A stretch of 64,000 nucleotides of DNA from Pelagicoccus albus (GTDB lineage: Bacteria; Verrucomicrobiota; Verrucomicrobiia; Opitutales; Opitutaceae): assembly GCF_014230145.1 (NCBI RefSeq), contig NZ_JACHVC010000012.1, positions 873,001-937,000 on the forward strand. Reading direction: 5' to 3'. This document shows, in pieces, positions 1-9,138 of the stretch. The first letter of the stretch is position 1. Each line of letters opens with the position of its first letter. The notes under the pieces are model-generated. The model searched no databases, was not told where the DNA came from, and worked only from the letters and a program-made list of their open reading frames with translations. A program made the position numbers and the translations under genes.

Positions 1-264
1 CTCAAACTGATCAGCGAACGCCTCGGCTTTATCAACCAAGACGACTTCTTCTCCAAAATGAAGATCGTTCAAGCCGAACTCGAACAGACTTGGTTCGGCT
101 GGTGGGGCCCGCAAGACCAGCCCGGTACCGCTTACTATCGCATCACCGGCCCCTCGCTAATCATCGAATATTCCCCCGAGGGCAGTTCCAACTCAAACGA
201 TCACGCCCACAACATGTACCGCGACCCCAGCAACGACTACGGTTCCTCATGGATTTCCAAGTAA
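1..264 (+). CDS. DUF3500 family protein, C-terminal part (5' end outside window)
   Basis: The frame is open from the first base and ends at TAA 262-264, leaving 87 residues of a C-terminus. The residues WFGWWGPQDQPGTAYYRI, then IIEYSPEG and finally HAHNMYRDPSNDYG, are the typical end of DUF3500 proteins, a family of unknown biochemical function often found as secreted proteins in Verrucomicrobia and Planctomycetes. The internal ATG at 58 is not the start, because the family signature clearly continues from upstream of it. The next gene begins inside the last 16 bases, so the two are probably translated together. Family identity is recognised from the motif; the function is unknown. Confidence 0.75.
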   Translation, partial: LKLISERLGFINQDDFFSKMKIVQAELEQTWFGWWGPQDQPGTAYYRITGPSLIIEYSPEGSSNSNDHAHNMYRDPSNDYGSSWISK

Positions 265-800
265 AAGCTGTTGTATCCAGTTTTCTGATCACCTGCGCCA
301 GCTCTCCGCTCTCGGCCCACCCGCACAACATCATGTACCAGCAGGCCAACCTGACGCTCTCGCGAAACGTCATCACTGTCGAAATTGCCATCGTCCCCTC
401 GACCGAAATAGGCAACCAAATGTCAAAGGATCTGGATCTCGACCACAACGGCTTCCTAGGGCAAAACGAAATGCAGAGCTTTGCCCAGGCCCTGCTCGAT
501 CAAACGGAGCTAGCCATCGATGGTGTATCCATAAAATTAGACGCCTCGAGTATTTCCTATCCTCAAGGTCAAGCAAGCGAGCAAGGCTTGACCCATATTT
601 CCATTAAGTCGAACGCATCCGGAAGCTTCGATCCCCAAACAAGCAAAGAGATCCACTTTGCTATTTCCTACGATCGGTATTCCCCAGAATGGTTTGTCCA
701 GCCGTGGCTCACCAAGGATCTGCTCCCCAAAGAAAAGAATCCAAAGATTGTTCGTAGCCCTAACAACCGTGCCGTGTCCATCACACTTCCGAATGAATAG
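249..800 (+). CDS. Secreted HupE-N-terminus-like protein with EF-hand-like loop
   Basis: A 183-residue protein. The ATG at 249 was chosen because it gives a signal peptide (about residues 1-24, ending ...SSPLSAHPH) and overlaps the upstream DUF3500 gene by 16 bases, which suggests coupling; the upstream in-frame ATG at 90 lies wholly inside that gene. After cleavage the protein begins His-Pro-His, has beta-rich sequence, then a calcium-binding-like loop DLDHNGFLGQNE followed by a helix and an AIDGVSI strand. This order resembles the periplasmic N-terminal domain of HupE/UreJ-type membrane proteins, but here it stands alone without membrane helices. Its role is unknown; metal or calcium binding is an inference from the loop. 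The pairing with DUF3500 suggests the two secreted proteins act together. Confidence 0.6.
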   Translation: MDFQVKAVVSSFLITCASSPLSAHPHNIMYQQANLTLSRNVITVEIAIVPSTEIGNQMSKDLDLDHNGFLGQNEMQSFAQALLDQTELAIDGVSIKLDASSISYPQGQASEQGLTHISIKSNASGSFDPQTSKEIHFAISYDRYSPEWFVQPWLTKDLLPKEKNPKIVRSPNNRAVSITLPNE

Positions 801-1017
801 CGAGGTAGCTCGAGTAGCGTTCTGACAAAGGAAAGGGCCTCCCGGGGCACACCACAGTTCCCCGCTAGCGATCAAGCCAGACTACATCGTGGCCGACCTC
901 AGCGAACTAGCACAGATATGGGACAGTTCTTTCCAAGAGAAAGCCAAGTAAAATACGCACGGGAAGGCCACCACATTATCAGGTCTCTAATCCCCAAGCA
1001 CCTTTAGGCTGACATTC

Positions 1018-2580
1018 CTAAGCCTCCAGAATCAAAACCCAAGGGGCATGCGAAGGCGCGTGGGAGATGCCAGAGCTCTTTTTAAGAATTCCCCGCTCTA
1101 CGGATACGCCGGAAACGGGATCAAACCAGCGATAACTCATACCCGCTGCTAAATCGCTAATGTCCGCCGAACCTCCTTTAGAAAAGTACAAAAGGTAGAC
1201 CTCCCCGGGGATGCCAATGAGAAAGATTCCCTCCCCGACCTCACCCATCGGGGACCAACCAAGCGCGTCTAGACCCTCCATTGCTTTTCCAAGAAAGCCA
1301 ACGAAGCGACTCCCCTCGAACTGGATCGCTTGTTTCCAAGAAGCCTCTGTATCGGCCCATTCAACCCAACCCTCTTCATCTGGCGTAAGCTTCCAATTCC
1401 ACAAGCCACCCGCGCCGTACACCACCCCCATCGTTCCGCCGTGGACAAAGTTTAGCCATGCTTCGTGACCTTGCCACCATCCGGTCGCGCGTGCCGGATC
1501 ACCCATCCGCTCGTAGGTTGGCTCACCGTTGCTCACCGCTTTCGCGGGCAGGTTCTGCCACATTGCCGCTACCTTTTCAGGTTTATGGATTCCTCCATGA
1601 CCGGTCTGAGCCCATTGAAAATCAAGCCACGACTTGTCTTGATGTATTCGGTTGTAGTGGAAGCCGTGTACGGGGTCGTCAGTCCAGTCCGCAGGTTCAT
1701 CATCGAAAGGGCTGTAGTGAATCCCAGTTGGCTGTCCATACGCGTCCCAAGCTTCGAATGTCTCACCCGCCGGCTCGACTATATGCGATCGAGCAGAGGA
1801 ATCCGCATTCGCCAACCACATCGCAGGACCTGCTCCGTATCGAGCTATCAAATACTTAACGAAGCGAAGGTACTCACTTGCATCAGCGCGAGCTCCCATA
1901 GACTTTTTTCCCTTCCAACCGAAGCCCTGAAACACAGGGCTGAAGACTGGTACGATACCGTTCTCAAGCAAGATACCAACGTATACATCCAAATCTTGAA
2001 AATAAGCCGGACTCAACTCATTCAAATGACCCCGATTCAAATCTCTAAAACCGCGAGCAAATCCACCTGATTCGTGTCGACTATCCGGCCCTTCTACATC
2101 GCGGTCAGGCTGTACCGCCATCAGCAAAGCAGCATTGAATCCTCGCTCTCGCCGGTTGAGCGCATACTCAACTACCGACTCTTCCGTTCCGCGGAAAGGT
2201 AAAGCCCAAGGAGTGTCCGCCACCATGAAAAAGGGGGTACCATCCGCATGGACTACTTGCCGTTTGTCTGCCGACATACGCAACAAGCCATGCTCTAACA
2301 AACCGACGGATCCGGCGTACTTCGGAACCTCAATTTCTCCAAATTGCACATCAAGCTCTTCCGCCAATGTACCCACACAATGAGTACGGTACTTCCAAAA
2401 CTGAACAGTTTTCTCCAACGGCAATCGAACTCTCCAACAAACGCCACCGTCCCAAAAACCTGGCCGACGAATGACCCGCCCGTCCTCACTGGAAAGCTCC
2501 ACCCAAAACTCATTTTCTAGGTAGGGATTTCCAAGAGATTCAGAAACGGCGAATTCCAACTCATAAAAGTATTTTTCCAT
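1018..2580 (-). CDS. GH140/DUF4038 glycoside hydrolase (apiosidase-like)
   Basis: A 520-residue protein with an N-terminal beta domain of DUF5060 type (about residues 1-90), a DUF4038 TIM-barrel catalytic domain (about 95-430, starting VHADGTPFFMVADTPWALP) and a small C-terminal beta domain of the 'collagen-binding' DUF4038-associated type ending in YRWFDPVSG. DUF4038 proteins include the GH140 endo-apiosidase that cuts the apiose-galacturonate bond of rhamnogalacturonan II. The ATG at 2580 was preferred over an in-frame TTG at 2634. There is no signal peptide, so it probably acts in the cytoplasm on an imported apioside. An operator-like palindrome lies 89 bp upstream, shared with the divergent epimerase gene. 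Family assignment is good; the apioside substrate is inferred from the apionate operon at 9.1-15.7 kb. Confidence 0.75.
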   Translation of the reverse strand: MEKYFYELEFAVSESLGNPYLENEFWVELSSEDGRVIRRPGFWDGGVCWRVRLPLEKTVQFWKYRTHCVGTLAEELDVQFGEIEVPKYAGSVGLLEHGLLRMSADKRQVVHADGTPFFMVADTPWALPFRGTEESVVEYALNRRERGFNAALLMAVQPDRDVEGPDSRHESGGFARGFRDLNRGHLNELSPAYFQDLDVYVGILLENGIVPVFSPVFQGFGWKGKKSMGARADASEYLRFVKYLIARYGAGPAMWLANADSSARSHIVEPAGETFEAWDAYGQPTGIHYSPFDDEPADWTDDPVHGFHYNRIHQDKSWLDFQWAQTGHGGIHKPEKVAAMWQNLPAKAVSNGEPTYERMGDPARATGWWQGHEAWLNFVHGGTMGVVYGAGGLWNWKLTPDEEGWVEWADTEASWKQAIQFEGSRFVGFLGKAMEGLDALGWSPMGEVGEGIFLIGIPGEVYLLYFSKGGSADISDLAAGMSYRWFDPVSGVSVERGILKKSSGISHAPSHAPWVLILEA

Positions 2581-2668
2581 AGATCCGTGACGTAACAGAA
2601 CAGGCTTTGAGGCCCACAGATATTGACAATTCAATTCGTATCATAGCTAGCGTTGCGAAACGTGAGGC

Positions 2669-2684
2669 AGTTAAACCGTTGAAG
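2669..2684. promoter_or_regulatory. Putative LacI-family operator
   Basis: AGTTAAACCGTTGAAG lies between the divergent GH140 gene (start 2580) and epimerase gene (start 2767). The core AACCGTT with TTAA arms recurs at 3804, 7555, 31510 and, with an AACGTT centre, at 15702, 26811 and 38402. The right arm is imperfect (TTGAAG). Its reverse complement CAACGGTTTAA matches the site in front of the lacI-type gene at 22252. Confidence 0.5.
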
Positions 2685-2766
2685 CCTCGTATTCATAAGT
2701 GAGTGACAGCTTTCTTCTGGATTTTGCTGTTGTAAATGATAGCTACAGTTCGACCCAAACTAGACT

Positions 2767-3792
2767 ATGAAGGTACTTTTCATCGGAGGAACAGGAATCA
2801 TCAGCACCGCATGCACGAAGCACGCTCTAGAGCAAGGTATCGAGCTTTTCCACCTGAACCGGGGACGATCGGATTCATCCATTCCAGGCGTCAAAAGCCT
2901 AACCGCTGACATAAACGACATTGAAACCACGAAGAAGGTATTAGCAGGGCACCAATGGGATGCGGTGGTCCAATGGATAGCCTTCCACCCAAACGATATA
3001 GAGAGAGACCTGCAGCTGTTCCAAGGGTGCGCCAAACAATATTTTTTTATAAGCTCCGCGAGCGTATATCAAAAGACTGAATACCCATTTTTGACCACTG
3101 AAGAAACACCCCAAGTAAATCCCTTCTGGGACTACTCACAAAACAAGATCGCCTGTGAAGAACGCCTCAGGCGAGCTCAGGCGGAAGAGGGATTTCCCTT
3201 CGTAATCATCCGGCCTTCCTACACCTATGGTGACACTCTGGTTCCCTTTGCTGTAAACGCATGGCCCGAGTCGTGGACATTCGTCGATCGACTAAGAAGC
3301 GGCAAGCAATGTATCATTCCAGGAAACGGATTTTCACTTTGGACGATGACTCACAACACTGATTTCGCTGTCGGCTTAAACGGACTACTCGGCCGGGAAG
3401 CCGCTATCGGCGAAGCTTTCCACATAACATCGGACGAGTGCCTTTGCTGGAACGACTATGCCCATTTGATTGCCAAGGCTGCTGGAGTAGAGAAGCCAAA
3501 CTTCGTCCATATTGCCACGGACTTTATCATCGAATGCGACCCTGGGGAGAAAGGCCATCACTTCGGCGACAAGTCAGCTTCACGCGCTTTCGATAATTCC
3601 AAGATAAAGCGGTTAGTTCCCGAGTTTCAGCCAAAGGTTAGATTCGCCGAGGGCATAAAACGCACCATAGACGCCTTCGATGCCAACCCCGCACGTAAAG
3701 TGATCAACGCGGAAATGAACATCAAGTGGGATCGCATCCTAGCTGCTTACCAAAAGGGCCTCGAGGCTGCTAGGGCCGAATTCCACCACTAG
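2767..3792 (+). CDS. NAD-dependent epimerase/dehydratase family protein (extended SDR)
   Basis: A 341-residue cytoplasmic Rossmann protein. The N-terminus MKVLFIGGTGIIS carries the NAD-binding GxxGxxx loop, SSASVYQ is the active-site Ser region, and YSQNKIACEE contains the YxxxK catalytic pair. It resembles the large group of sugar-nucleotide epimerase/dehydratase-like SDRs used in bacterial sugar-acid pathways; the substrate cannot be told. It is transcribed divergently from the GH140 gene across an operator-like site and is followed after 86 bp, with another operator-like palindrome, by an aldo/keto reductase. Co-location with apiose and rhamnose enzymes suggests a role in oxidising or epimerising a released sugar, but this is inference only. 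Confidence 0.8.
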   Translation: MKVLFIGGTGIISTACTKHALEQGIELFHLNRGRSDSSIPGVKSLTADINDIETTKKVLAGHQWDAVVQWIAFHPNDIERDLQLFQGCAKQYFFISSASVYQKTEYPFLTTEETPQVNPFWDYSQNKIACEERLRRAQAEEGFPFVIIRPSYTYGDTLVPFAVNAWPESWTFVDRLRSGKQCIIPGNGFSLWTMTHNTDFAVGLNGLLGREAAIGEAFHITSDECLCWNDYAHLIAKAAGVEKPNFVHIATDFIIECDPGEKGHHFGDKSASRAFDNSKIKRLVPEFQPKVRFAEGIKRTIDAFDANPARKVINAEMNIKWDRILAAYQKGLEAARAEFHH

Positions 3793-3803
3793 AAGCAGGC
3801 CAG

Positions 3804-3819
3804 GGTTAACCGTTTAACC
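3804..3819. promoter_or_regulatory. Putative LacI-family operator (near-perfect palindrome)
   Basis: GGTTAACCGTTTAACC is a 16-bp palindrome with only one mismatched pair around a central CG, typical of LacI/CcpA-type operators. It lies 60 bp upstream of the aldo/keto reductase start at 3879 and just after the epimerase stop. It is the best-formed member of the AACCGTT operator set in this window. Confidence 0.6.
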
Positions 3820-3878
3820 GAGCTCCCATTTGTTGCCAACTCGAGTTTAAGCCGAACTGAGTCGAACCGCTACGAAAC

Positions 3879-4718
3879 ATGAAAAATCTCTGCGTCGATT
3901 CTAGTGCCACACTTAATGACGGAACATCCTTGCCAATGCTCGGGCTAGGAATCTTTGAGAACGACGACCCAAGCCAGTGCATCAAAAGCGTTCTTGCAGC
4001 TATTGATTCTGGCTACCGACACATCGACACGGCTGAAGGCTACCGAAACGAGGAGGCTCTAGGGAAAGCTATCAATGCCTCGAAACTGGACAGGGACGAG
4101 TTGTTTATAACAACAAAGGCAATGCTTCCTCCCTACTGCAATTTGGATACAAGGTCCGTCGTTGAAAAAAGCTTGCGGTTGCTAAAAGTCGAAAAGATCG
4201 ACCTCTACCTAATACACTGGCCTATGGAAGAAGGAACTGAGGAAGCTTTCCAACGCCTACTCGACCTCAAAGAAGAGGAAAAAATCCGCTCCGTGGGAGT
4301 GAGCAATTTTTCCGCTGAGAGATTTGAAAAACAGTTCTTCAAAAAAATCAGCACACTCCCAAGCGTTAACCAAATAGAGCGGCATCCATTCGCTCGCCAG
4401 CAAGGCACAGTAAATTACTGTATTGAAAAAGACATACAGGTAATCGCCTACTCGCCTTTGGCCCGCTCCCAATCCCTCAACCACCCCACTCTACTCGAGC
4501 TCGCTTCCAGCTACTCGAAGAGTCCTGCTCAAGTTGTCCTTCGCTGGCACCTGCAACACGGAATCGCTATCATCCCGAAATCAACCAGCCCCAAACGAAT
4601 TGCTGAAAACGCAAACCTGTTCGATTTTCACCTGAGCGAAGATTCGATGAGATTAATCGATGCTTTGAACAAAGAAGAAAGAGTAATCAGCTGGCGGCCA
4701 GAGGAAAACTGGTTCTAA
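3879..4718 (+). CDS. Aldo/keto reductase (2,5-diketogluconate reductase-like)
   Basis: A 279-residue cytoplasmic protein that spans the whole compact AKR (beta/alpha)8 barrel. The catalytic tetrad is visible: Asp in RHIDTAEGYRNE, Tyr in the same motif, Lys in FITTKAM and His in LYLIHWP. The C-terminal cofactor motif IIPKSTSPKRIAEN binds the NADP 2'-phosphate and is typical of AKR5-like enzymes. It reduces an aldehyde or keto group of a small sugar or sugar acid with NAD(P)H; the exact substrate is unknown. It follows the epimerase in the same direction with its own operator-like site. A role in apiose, rhamnose or uronate metabolism is plausible from context only. Confidence 0.85.
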   Translation: MKNLCVDSSATLNDGTSLPMLGLGIFENDDPSQCIKSVLAAIDSGYRHIDTAEGYRNEEALGKAINASKLDRDELFITTKAMLPPYCNLDTRSVVEKSLRLLKVEKIDLYLIHWPMEEGTEEAFQRLLDLKEEEKIRSVGVSNFSAERFEKQFFKKISTLPSVNQIERHPFARQQGTVNYCIEKDIQVIAYSPLARSQSLNHPTLLELASSYSKSPAQVVLRWHLQHGIAIIPKSTSPKRIAENANLFDFHLSEDSMRLIDALNKEERVISWRPEENWF

Positions 4719-4756
4719 AACCTCCGAACGGAAAGCCGCTTCGAAAGAAGTTGGCT

Positions 4757-7507
4757 CTATTGTACTGCCGATTGAACCGCATCTACGATTTCCACTCCAA
4801 CCGGAGCGTCGTACTCTATCTCAATTTGGCCAGACACATCTCTCTCCCACTGAATTTTTATATCTCCAAGTCGATGGGGCAAAACTCCTGAAACCCGGCT
4901 AAACCGTTCCGTGACTCTTGGTTCCAGTATCCATTTGTCGGGGTTTCCGGCGACAGCCTGACGAACACCCAATACATTCTCATGCAAATATAAAGCTCCG
5001 GCAGAAGACCATACATGACAGAGGCTACCTGATCTACGCACGGACCCAAAACACTCGGAAAGAGTCAGGCATTCTTGCGTTGCGAGGTAACCATAGTGCT
5101 GCTCGATAAGTTCCTCTGCAAGATTGCAACGGCCAAGCTCAGCCAAGGCTGGAAGCAGAAAATACAGATAATAGAGCTCGATGTAGCCCGAAAATTTTTC
5201 CATCCGCAACCCGCGGTTCAAGTTTTCGCGCAGATGCGGCTCAAGATATCTGAAAATCAAATGAGGATCTCCGACCTTATAACGTAAGGCTAAAATATTG
5301 GCGTGTAGAGCAATGCTCTTTCCTTCCCCGAGACGAGCAAGAAAGCGACTTTCCTCCTCGTCCCAAAGCACTTGCTCAACTGCAGTCCTCACGTCGCCAG
5401 CTTCCCCTTCAAAGTGCGTAGCCGTTTCATGAAATCCAGATATCCGCGCCAACTCTCCCGTGGCCTGCAAAGCGGCAATCCTCAAAATATTTATAACTGC
5501 GTTCGCCTCTCCTTCGCGCTCAGACTTCAGGCAGCCCCAGTCGATAAAAAGCCGACGGCCATTTGCGTTCCAAAGCCCTGAGGAATGAGTGTCCCATTGC
5601 GAACGCCAAATCCCCTTTATGACAGCCCAATTGTCGTGAACGAATGACACATCGCCCGTTAAGGCCCAATGGTCCCGAATCGACAGTATCCATAAGTATG
5701 TGAAGTCTTCGTGCGGTAGCCTCAACCAGGAGGGAGCGCAACAAGGCAATTGCCCTCCGGGCAACGCCGCCCTTCCAAAATTATTGAACGTCCTGCGGGC
5801 AACAGACAAGTCCGTGGACAATCGTGCATTAAGCTGCTGGGTTACCAACGCATCCCCGATGTAAGAGCCTCGTTCGCGCCAAGGGCAGTCCGAATAAGCT
5901 TCATCCGTTGAAGCCTGAAATGTCGCTACGCTGGCGTTCCAGGCGAAATCGTAAACAGCATTCCCACAGCCGAATGCGCCCTGAACATCGGGAAAAATGG
6001 ACCTATCAAGTATTTCTAAGCTGTATACAGATAGTTCTTCCGCATCAACACCGGAGGGAGCTCTTAAGGTAACTTGCAAGAAGATGCCTCCACGCGGATT
6101 CAAAACATGGATACATTGCGATCCACCTTTCAAGATAAAGCGGTCTGTCGCATCGACCAGCGGGTTAGAGCCATAAAGGTCAACTCTACCATCTTTTCGG
6201 TTCCAATCTCCATAAGAAACATCCAAGACCGAGCCCGCTGGCGCTGAGACTTGGAGTCGCGGGTGCCCATAGAATTCACGTTCAAACTCGAAGCACCAAG
6301 TGGCTTCCTTCGATACAATTTTGGGACAAAATCCGTCATAGTTTCTAGGCTCAAAGGCTTTCGAAAAATCAATGCGATCCCAAGCGACCTGTCGGGCAGG
6401 TGTTAGCAGCTCCACTGAACCCGAGCTCTGCTCCCATTGGTCAAAAACAGTGCAACAATCGGCAGTAGCAGACAACATCTCGGAACTTACCTCCGCTCCT
6501 TGCTTAGCCGGAGCGAGAGAAAATACATTTTCGCAGTCAAGATCAGGGATCGCATGTAGAGATACAGCATCCGCTTCTATGACCCGAATCTGGTAAGACC
6601 AATAGTCGGATAGCAAATCCACTTGCCCCAGCAAAAGATTCCATCCCGCCTTAACATGGAGCTTGGCAATACCATGATTCCCGTAAGGCGTTTCGCACAC
6701 AATCTCCTGGGCATGGCCATTGAGGTACAAGTGGCTCCAGAAGCACTCTACAGAAACAGTTCTTTCATGCTCCGAATGCAACCATGTAGAAAAAATACGA
6801 CGATACCTTTTATCAGGTAGGTGCCTTATGGATACGTTATCGCAAACAGATTGAAACCCATACCAAGAACTAGATTCCAGATGCGGAGCTGCGAGAACCA
6901 TTCTCCTGGGCTCGATGGAAGCATATTTCGAATACCTCACGCTTCTGGTCTGCAGATTCCCCCAAGGCCGCTCGCTTCCGCTAAGCACCCTAACGGGCCT
7001 CTGGCCTAGCTTTTCACAATTTTCCCTTTCAAGAATTCGGGTGTCGCACCATTCGATTGCGTTTTGAGCGAAGCTAAAATGCGGAACATCAGATCGCCAA
7101 GCGGAATGAACCCGAGCGGTCCAATCACCGGGGGTCGCGAACTCCCGCCCCCCATTACCTATGCCGCCATCAGCTATGAAACCCGGCATCCCGTCGGGCA
7201 TACTTTGATACGAAGAGCTCCCGTAAAAATTCACCTCCACTCGTATAATATTTCTCCCTTCGGATAGATGGGAACGCAGCTCATAGGTATCGTATTCGGG
7301 ATGGCTAGTAACGAAACGACCTGGCCCGTAGCCTAAAAACTGATCATTCACCCAAAGACGGTAACGAGAGTCCGCAAACAATAGGAGTTGGCAGGAAACT
7401 CCGTCACAACTTGCCTCCAATTCTCTCTCGAAACTAACAAATTGATTACTCGAGGCTTTCAATCCTTCAATCCAAATGAATTGGCTCTCGGCAAAGGGTG
7501 GGGTCAT
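4757..7507 (-). CDS. GH78-like alpha-L-rhamnosidase
   Basis: A 916-residue protein with N-terminal beta-sandwich domains (about residues 1-500, including a lectin-like region with RLWVNDQFLGYGPGR), an (alpha/alpha)6 barrel and a C-terminal beta domain. The motif DCPWRERGSYIGDA (about residues 537-550) is the GH78 signature that carries the general-acid Glu. The start ATG at 7507 is chosen because GGAGG lies 9 bases before it; the in-frame TTG at 7546 lacks this. No signal peptide is present, so it should act inside the cell. GH78 enzymes remove terminal alpha-L-rhamnose. In rhamnogalacturonan II a rhamnose sits directly on apiose, which fits the neighbouring GH140 and apionate genes. The linkage specificity is not known. 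Confidence 0.8.
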   Translation of the reverse strand: MTPPFAESQFIWIEGLKASSNQFVSFERELEASCDGVSCQLLLFADSRYRLWVNDQFLGYGPGRFVTSHPEYDTYELRSHLSEGRNIIRVEVNFYGSSSYQSMPDGMPGFIADGGIGNGGREFATPGDWTARVHSAWRSDVPHFSFAQNAIEWCDTRILERENCEKLGQRPVRVLSGSERPWGNLQTRSVRYSKYASIEPRRMVLAAPHLESSSWYGFQSVCDNVSIRHLPDKRYRRIFSTWLHSEHERTVSVECFWSHLYLNGHAQEIVCETPYGNHGIAKLHVKAGWNLLLGQVDLLSDYWSYQIRVIEADAVSLHAIPDLDCENVFSLAPAKQGAEVSSEMLSATADCCTVFDQWEQSSGSVELLTPARQVAWDRIDFSKAFEPRNYDGFCPKIVSKEATWCFEFEREFYGHPRLQVSAPAGSVLDVSYGDWNRKDGRVDLYGSNPLVDATDRFILKGGSQCIHVLNPRGGIFLQVTLRAPSGVDAEELSVYSLEILDRSIFPDVQGAFGCGNAVYDFAWNASVATFQASTDEAYSDCPWRERGSYIGDALVTQQLNARLSTDLSVARRTFNNFGRAALPGGQLPCCAPSWLRLPHEDFTYLWILSIRDHWALTGDVSFVHDNWAVIKGIWRSQWDTHSSGLWNANGRRLFIDWGCLKSEREGEANAVINILRIAALQATGELARISGFHETATHFEGEAGDVRTAVEQVLWDEEESRFLARLGEGKSIALHANILALRYKVGDPHLIFRYLEPHLRENLNRGLRMEKFSGYIELYYLYFLLPALAELGRCNLAEELIEQHYGYLATQECLTLSECFGSVRRSGSLCHVWSSAGALYLHENVLGVRQAVAGNPDKWILEPRVTERFSRVSGVLPHRLGDIKIQWERDVSGQIEIEYDAPVGVEIVDAVQSAVQ

Positions 7508-7554
7508 CTTTTCAAGCCTCCAAGAGGGACTCCCAATAGCAAGCAACCCGATGG

Positions 7555-7568
7555 GTAAAACCGTTTAC
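7555..7568. promoter_or_regulatory. Putative LacI-family operator
   Basis: GTAAAACCGTTTAC lies in the divergent space between the GH78-like gene (start 7507, minus) and the secreted esterase gene (start 7692, plus). Arms GTAAA and TTTAC are complementary around an ACCG core. It shares AACCGTT with the sites at 2669 and 3804 and could control both genes. Confidence 0.5.
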
Positions 7569-7691
7569 GCCATCCTTCGAAATTCTGTCGTCAGAGGCGA
7601 CTCTACCCCAAGATCGAGCCACTTAACGAATTAATTGCCCGCATTGTTTCGACGCCCTCTTACCTGTTCGATTATGACGGTCCACCAACCG

Positions 7692-9023
7692 ATGAAGAGC
7701 CGACTCCTACTATTCGCCGTCTCCCTGCTGTACTCAATTTTTAGCTACTCAACACTAGCAGCGAGCAGGGAAGCCCAGACCAAACCCAATTCCAACGAAC
7801 TAGAGGACACATTTCGAGCCCTTCAGAAACGACTCGAAACATTGTCCAACGAAACCGGAACGAACGAACTGCTACGTTTGCACTTTCGATCCGTGAAAGC
7901 TCAAATCGAGGCCGAGTGGGCGAGAAGCACCCTTCGGGAGCCCTCAGAGTTGAGCGAAACGTATGAGTTGATCTCCACCATCCAAGCTGGCTTTCAATCT
8001 GAGGCTTCAGAGTGGGATGCCTACCTTGACGGAAGAAGGTCGCTCCTGATGAGCTATATTTCTGCTTACGACCAAAGCGTCCAATACTATTTCCTTGGTT
8101 TACCCAAGGACTGGGACCCCGCCAAAACCTATCCACTATTTTTGGAGCTGCATGGAGCGGGTAACCCGCATCCCCTCTCTCGAATCGCTAAAAAACTTGG
8201 ATCGACGCCGCAAGCCGAAGACTCACAGGGCTATACCGTGCCGAAGGTCTACGCAGAAATCGACCGCTCTGGCTATTGGGTGTATCCATTTTGTCGTGGC
8301 AATATGGGCTACCGTGAGATCGCTGAAGTCGACGTCTTGGAAACCTACGACCATATTCACAAATTGTTCTCTATAGATCCGAACCGTCGCTACCTTTACG
8401 GCTTCTCCATGGGCGGAGGTGGCACTTGGCGAATCGCCCAAAGAACTCCCGACCGCTGGGCCGCAGCGTGTTCATTCGCCCCTTCGGTCCATCGCGACGA
8501 AAACACCCGGTACCTAGTCAGCAACCTTATTCAGGTTCCTTTCAAAATTATGACCGGTAGCGAGGATTTTCTACTACCAGACTACCATAAAATCCTAGGG
8601 AAGCTCGAGGCCGCTGGGGTGCCAAAGCCGGATGCTCGAATCATCCCGGGTCTTCCGCATCACTATCTGATGGATTTGCAAGCGGAAGGAGTCGAGTGGC
8701 TAAAGCAGTTTACCCGAAAAAGACCTGATGCGTTCGTTTTCACGACCGACGACGATCTTCCCGAAAGTTCGAGAACGAAACGCACAAGCGTGAATGAATG
8801 CTGGGGAGTAACCTTAAAGCGAATACATCCAGAGGCTCGATTTGCCAGAGCCAAAGTTTCGCGGGAAAATCAAGTCCTCACAATTGAAACGACCGGTGCC
8901 AGCTCCATTTCTCTCGATTTTTCAGAACCTGACGGACTAGGCATGAAAGGTTACCTAACCATCGTACTCAATGGCATAACCGTTTACCAAGGAGATTCCA
9001 AGCCGCTCTCCTTTGACATCTGA
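7692..9023 (+). CDS. Secreted alpha/beta-hydrolase esterase
   Basis: A 443-residue protein from ATG 7692, chosen because it gives a clean signal peptide (MKSRLLLFAVSLLYSIFSYS, then TLAAS). In-frame starts at 7674 (ATG) and 7635 (TTG) are possible but give a longer polar leader. A helical N-terminal region (to about residue 120) precedes an alpha/beta-hydrolase domain with the oxyanion motif LELHGAG, the nucleophile elbow GFSMGGGG (Ser239) and a late His in IPGLPHHYLM. The arrangement is that of prolyl-oligopeptidase-like or feruloyl/acetyl-xylan esterases. The last about 90 residues form an extra beta domain. It probably removes acyl groups from a plant or algal glycan in the periplasm. It is divergent from the GH78-like gene across an operator-like site. 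Confidence 0.75.
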   Translation: MKSRLLLFAVSLLYSIFSYSTLAASREAQTKPNSNELEDTFRALQKRLETLSNETGTNELLRLHFRSVKAQIEAEWARSTLREPSELSETYELISTIQAGFQSEASEWDAYLDGRRSLLMSYISAYDQSVQYYFLGLPKDWDPAKTYPLFLELHGAGNPHPLSRIAKKLGSTPQAEDSQGYTVPKVYAEIDRSGYWVYPFCRGNMGYREIAEVDVLETYDHIHKLFSIDPNRRYLYGFSMGGGGTWRIAQRTPDRWAAACSFAPSVHRDENTRYLVSNLIQVPFKIMTGSEDFLLPDYHKILGKLEAAGVPKPDARIIPGLPHHYLMDLQAEGVEWLKQFTRKRPDAFVFTTDDDLPESSRTKRTSVNECWGVTLKRIHPEARFARAKVSRENQVLTIETTGASSISLDFSEPDGLGMKGYLTIVLNGITVYQGDSKPLSFDI

Positions 9024-9138
9024 TCAGTCCCGAGAGCGCTTAAACGTCCTCCATTTGAGCCTAAAACACTACTAGAATTATACTGAGCCTAGGTGTAGCG
9101 AAAAGCCACTTACACCGAAACCAAAAACCGATGTTCTA

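Noticed and set aside
8970-8986. Operator-like ATAACCGTTTACC
   Set aside because: It is inside the 3' end of the esterase gene, not near a start codon, and lacks the second TTAA arm; likely chance.
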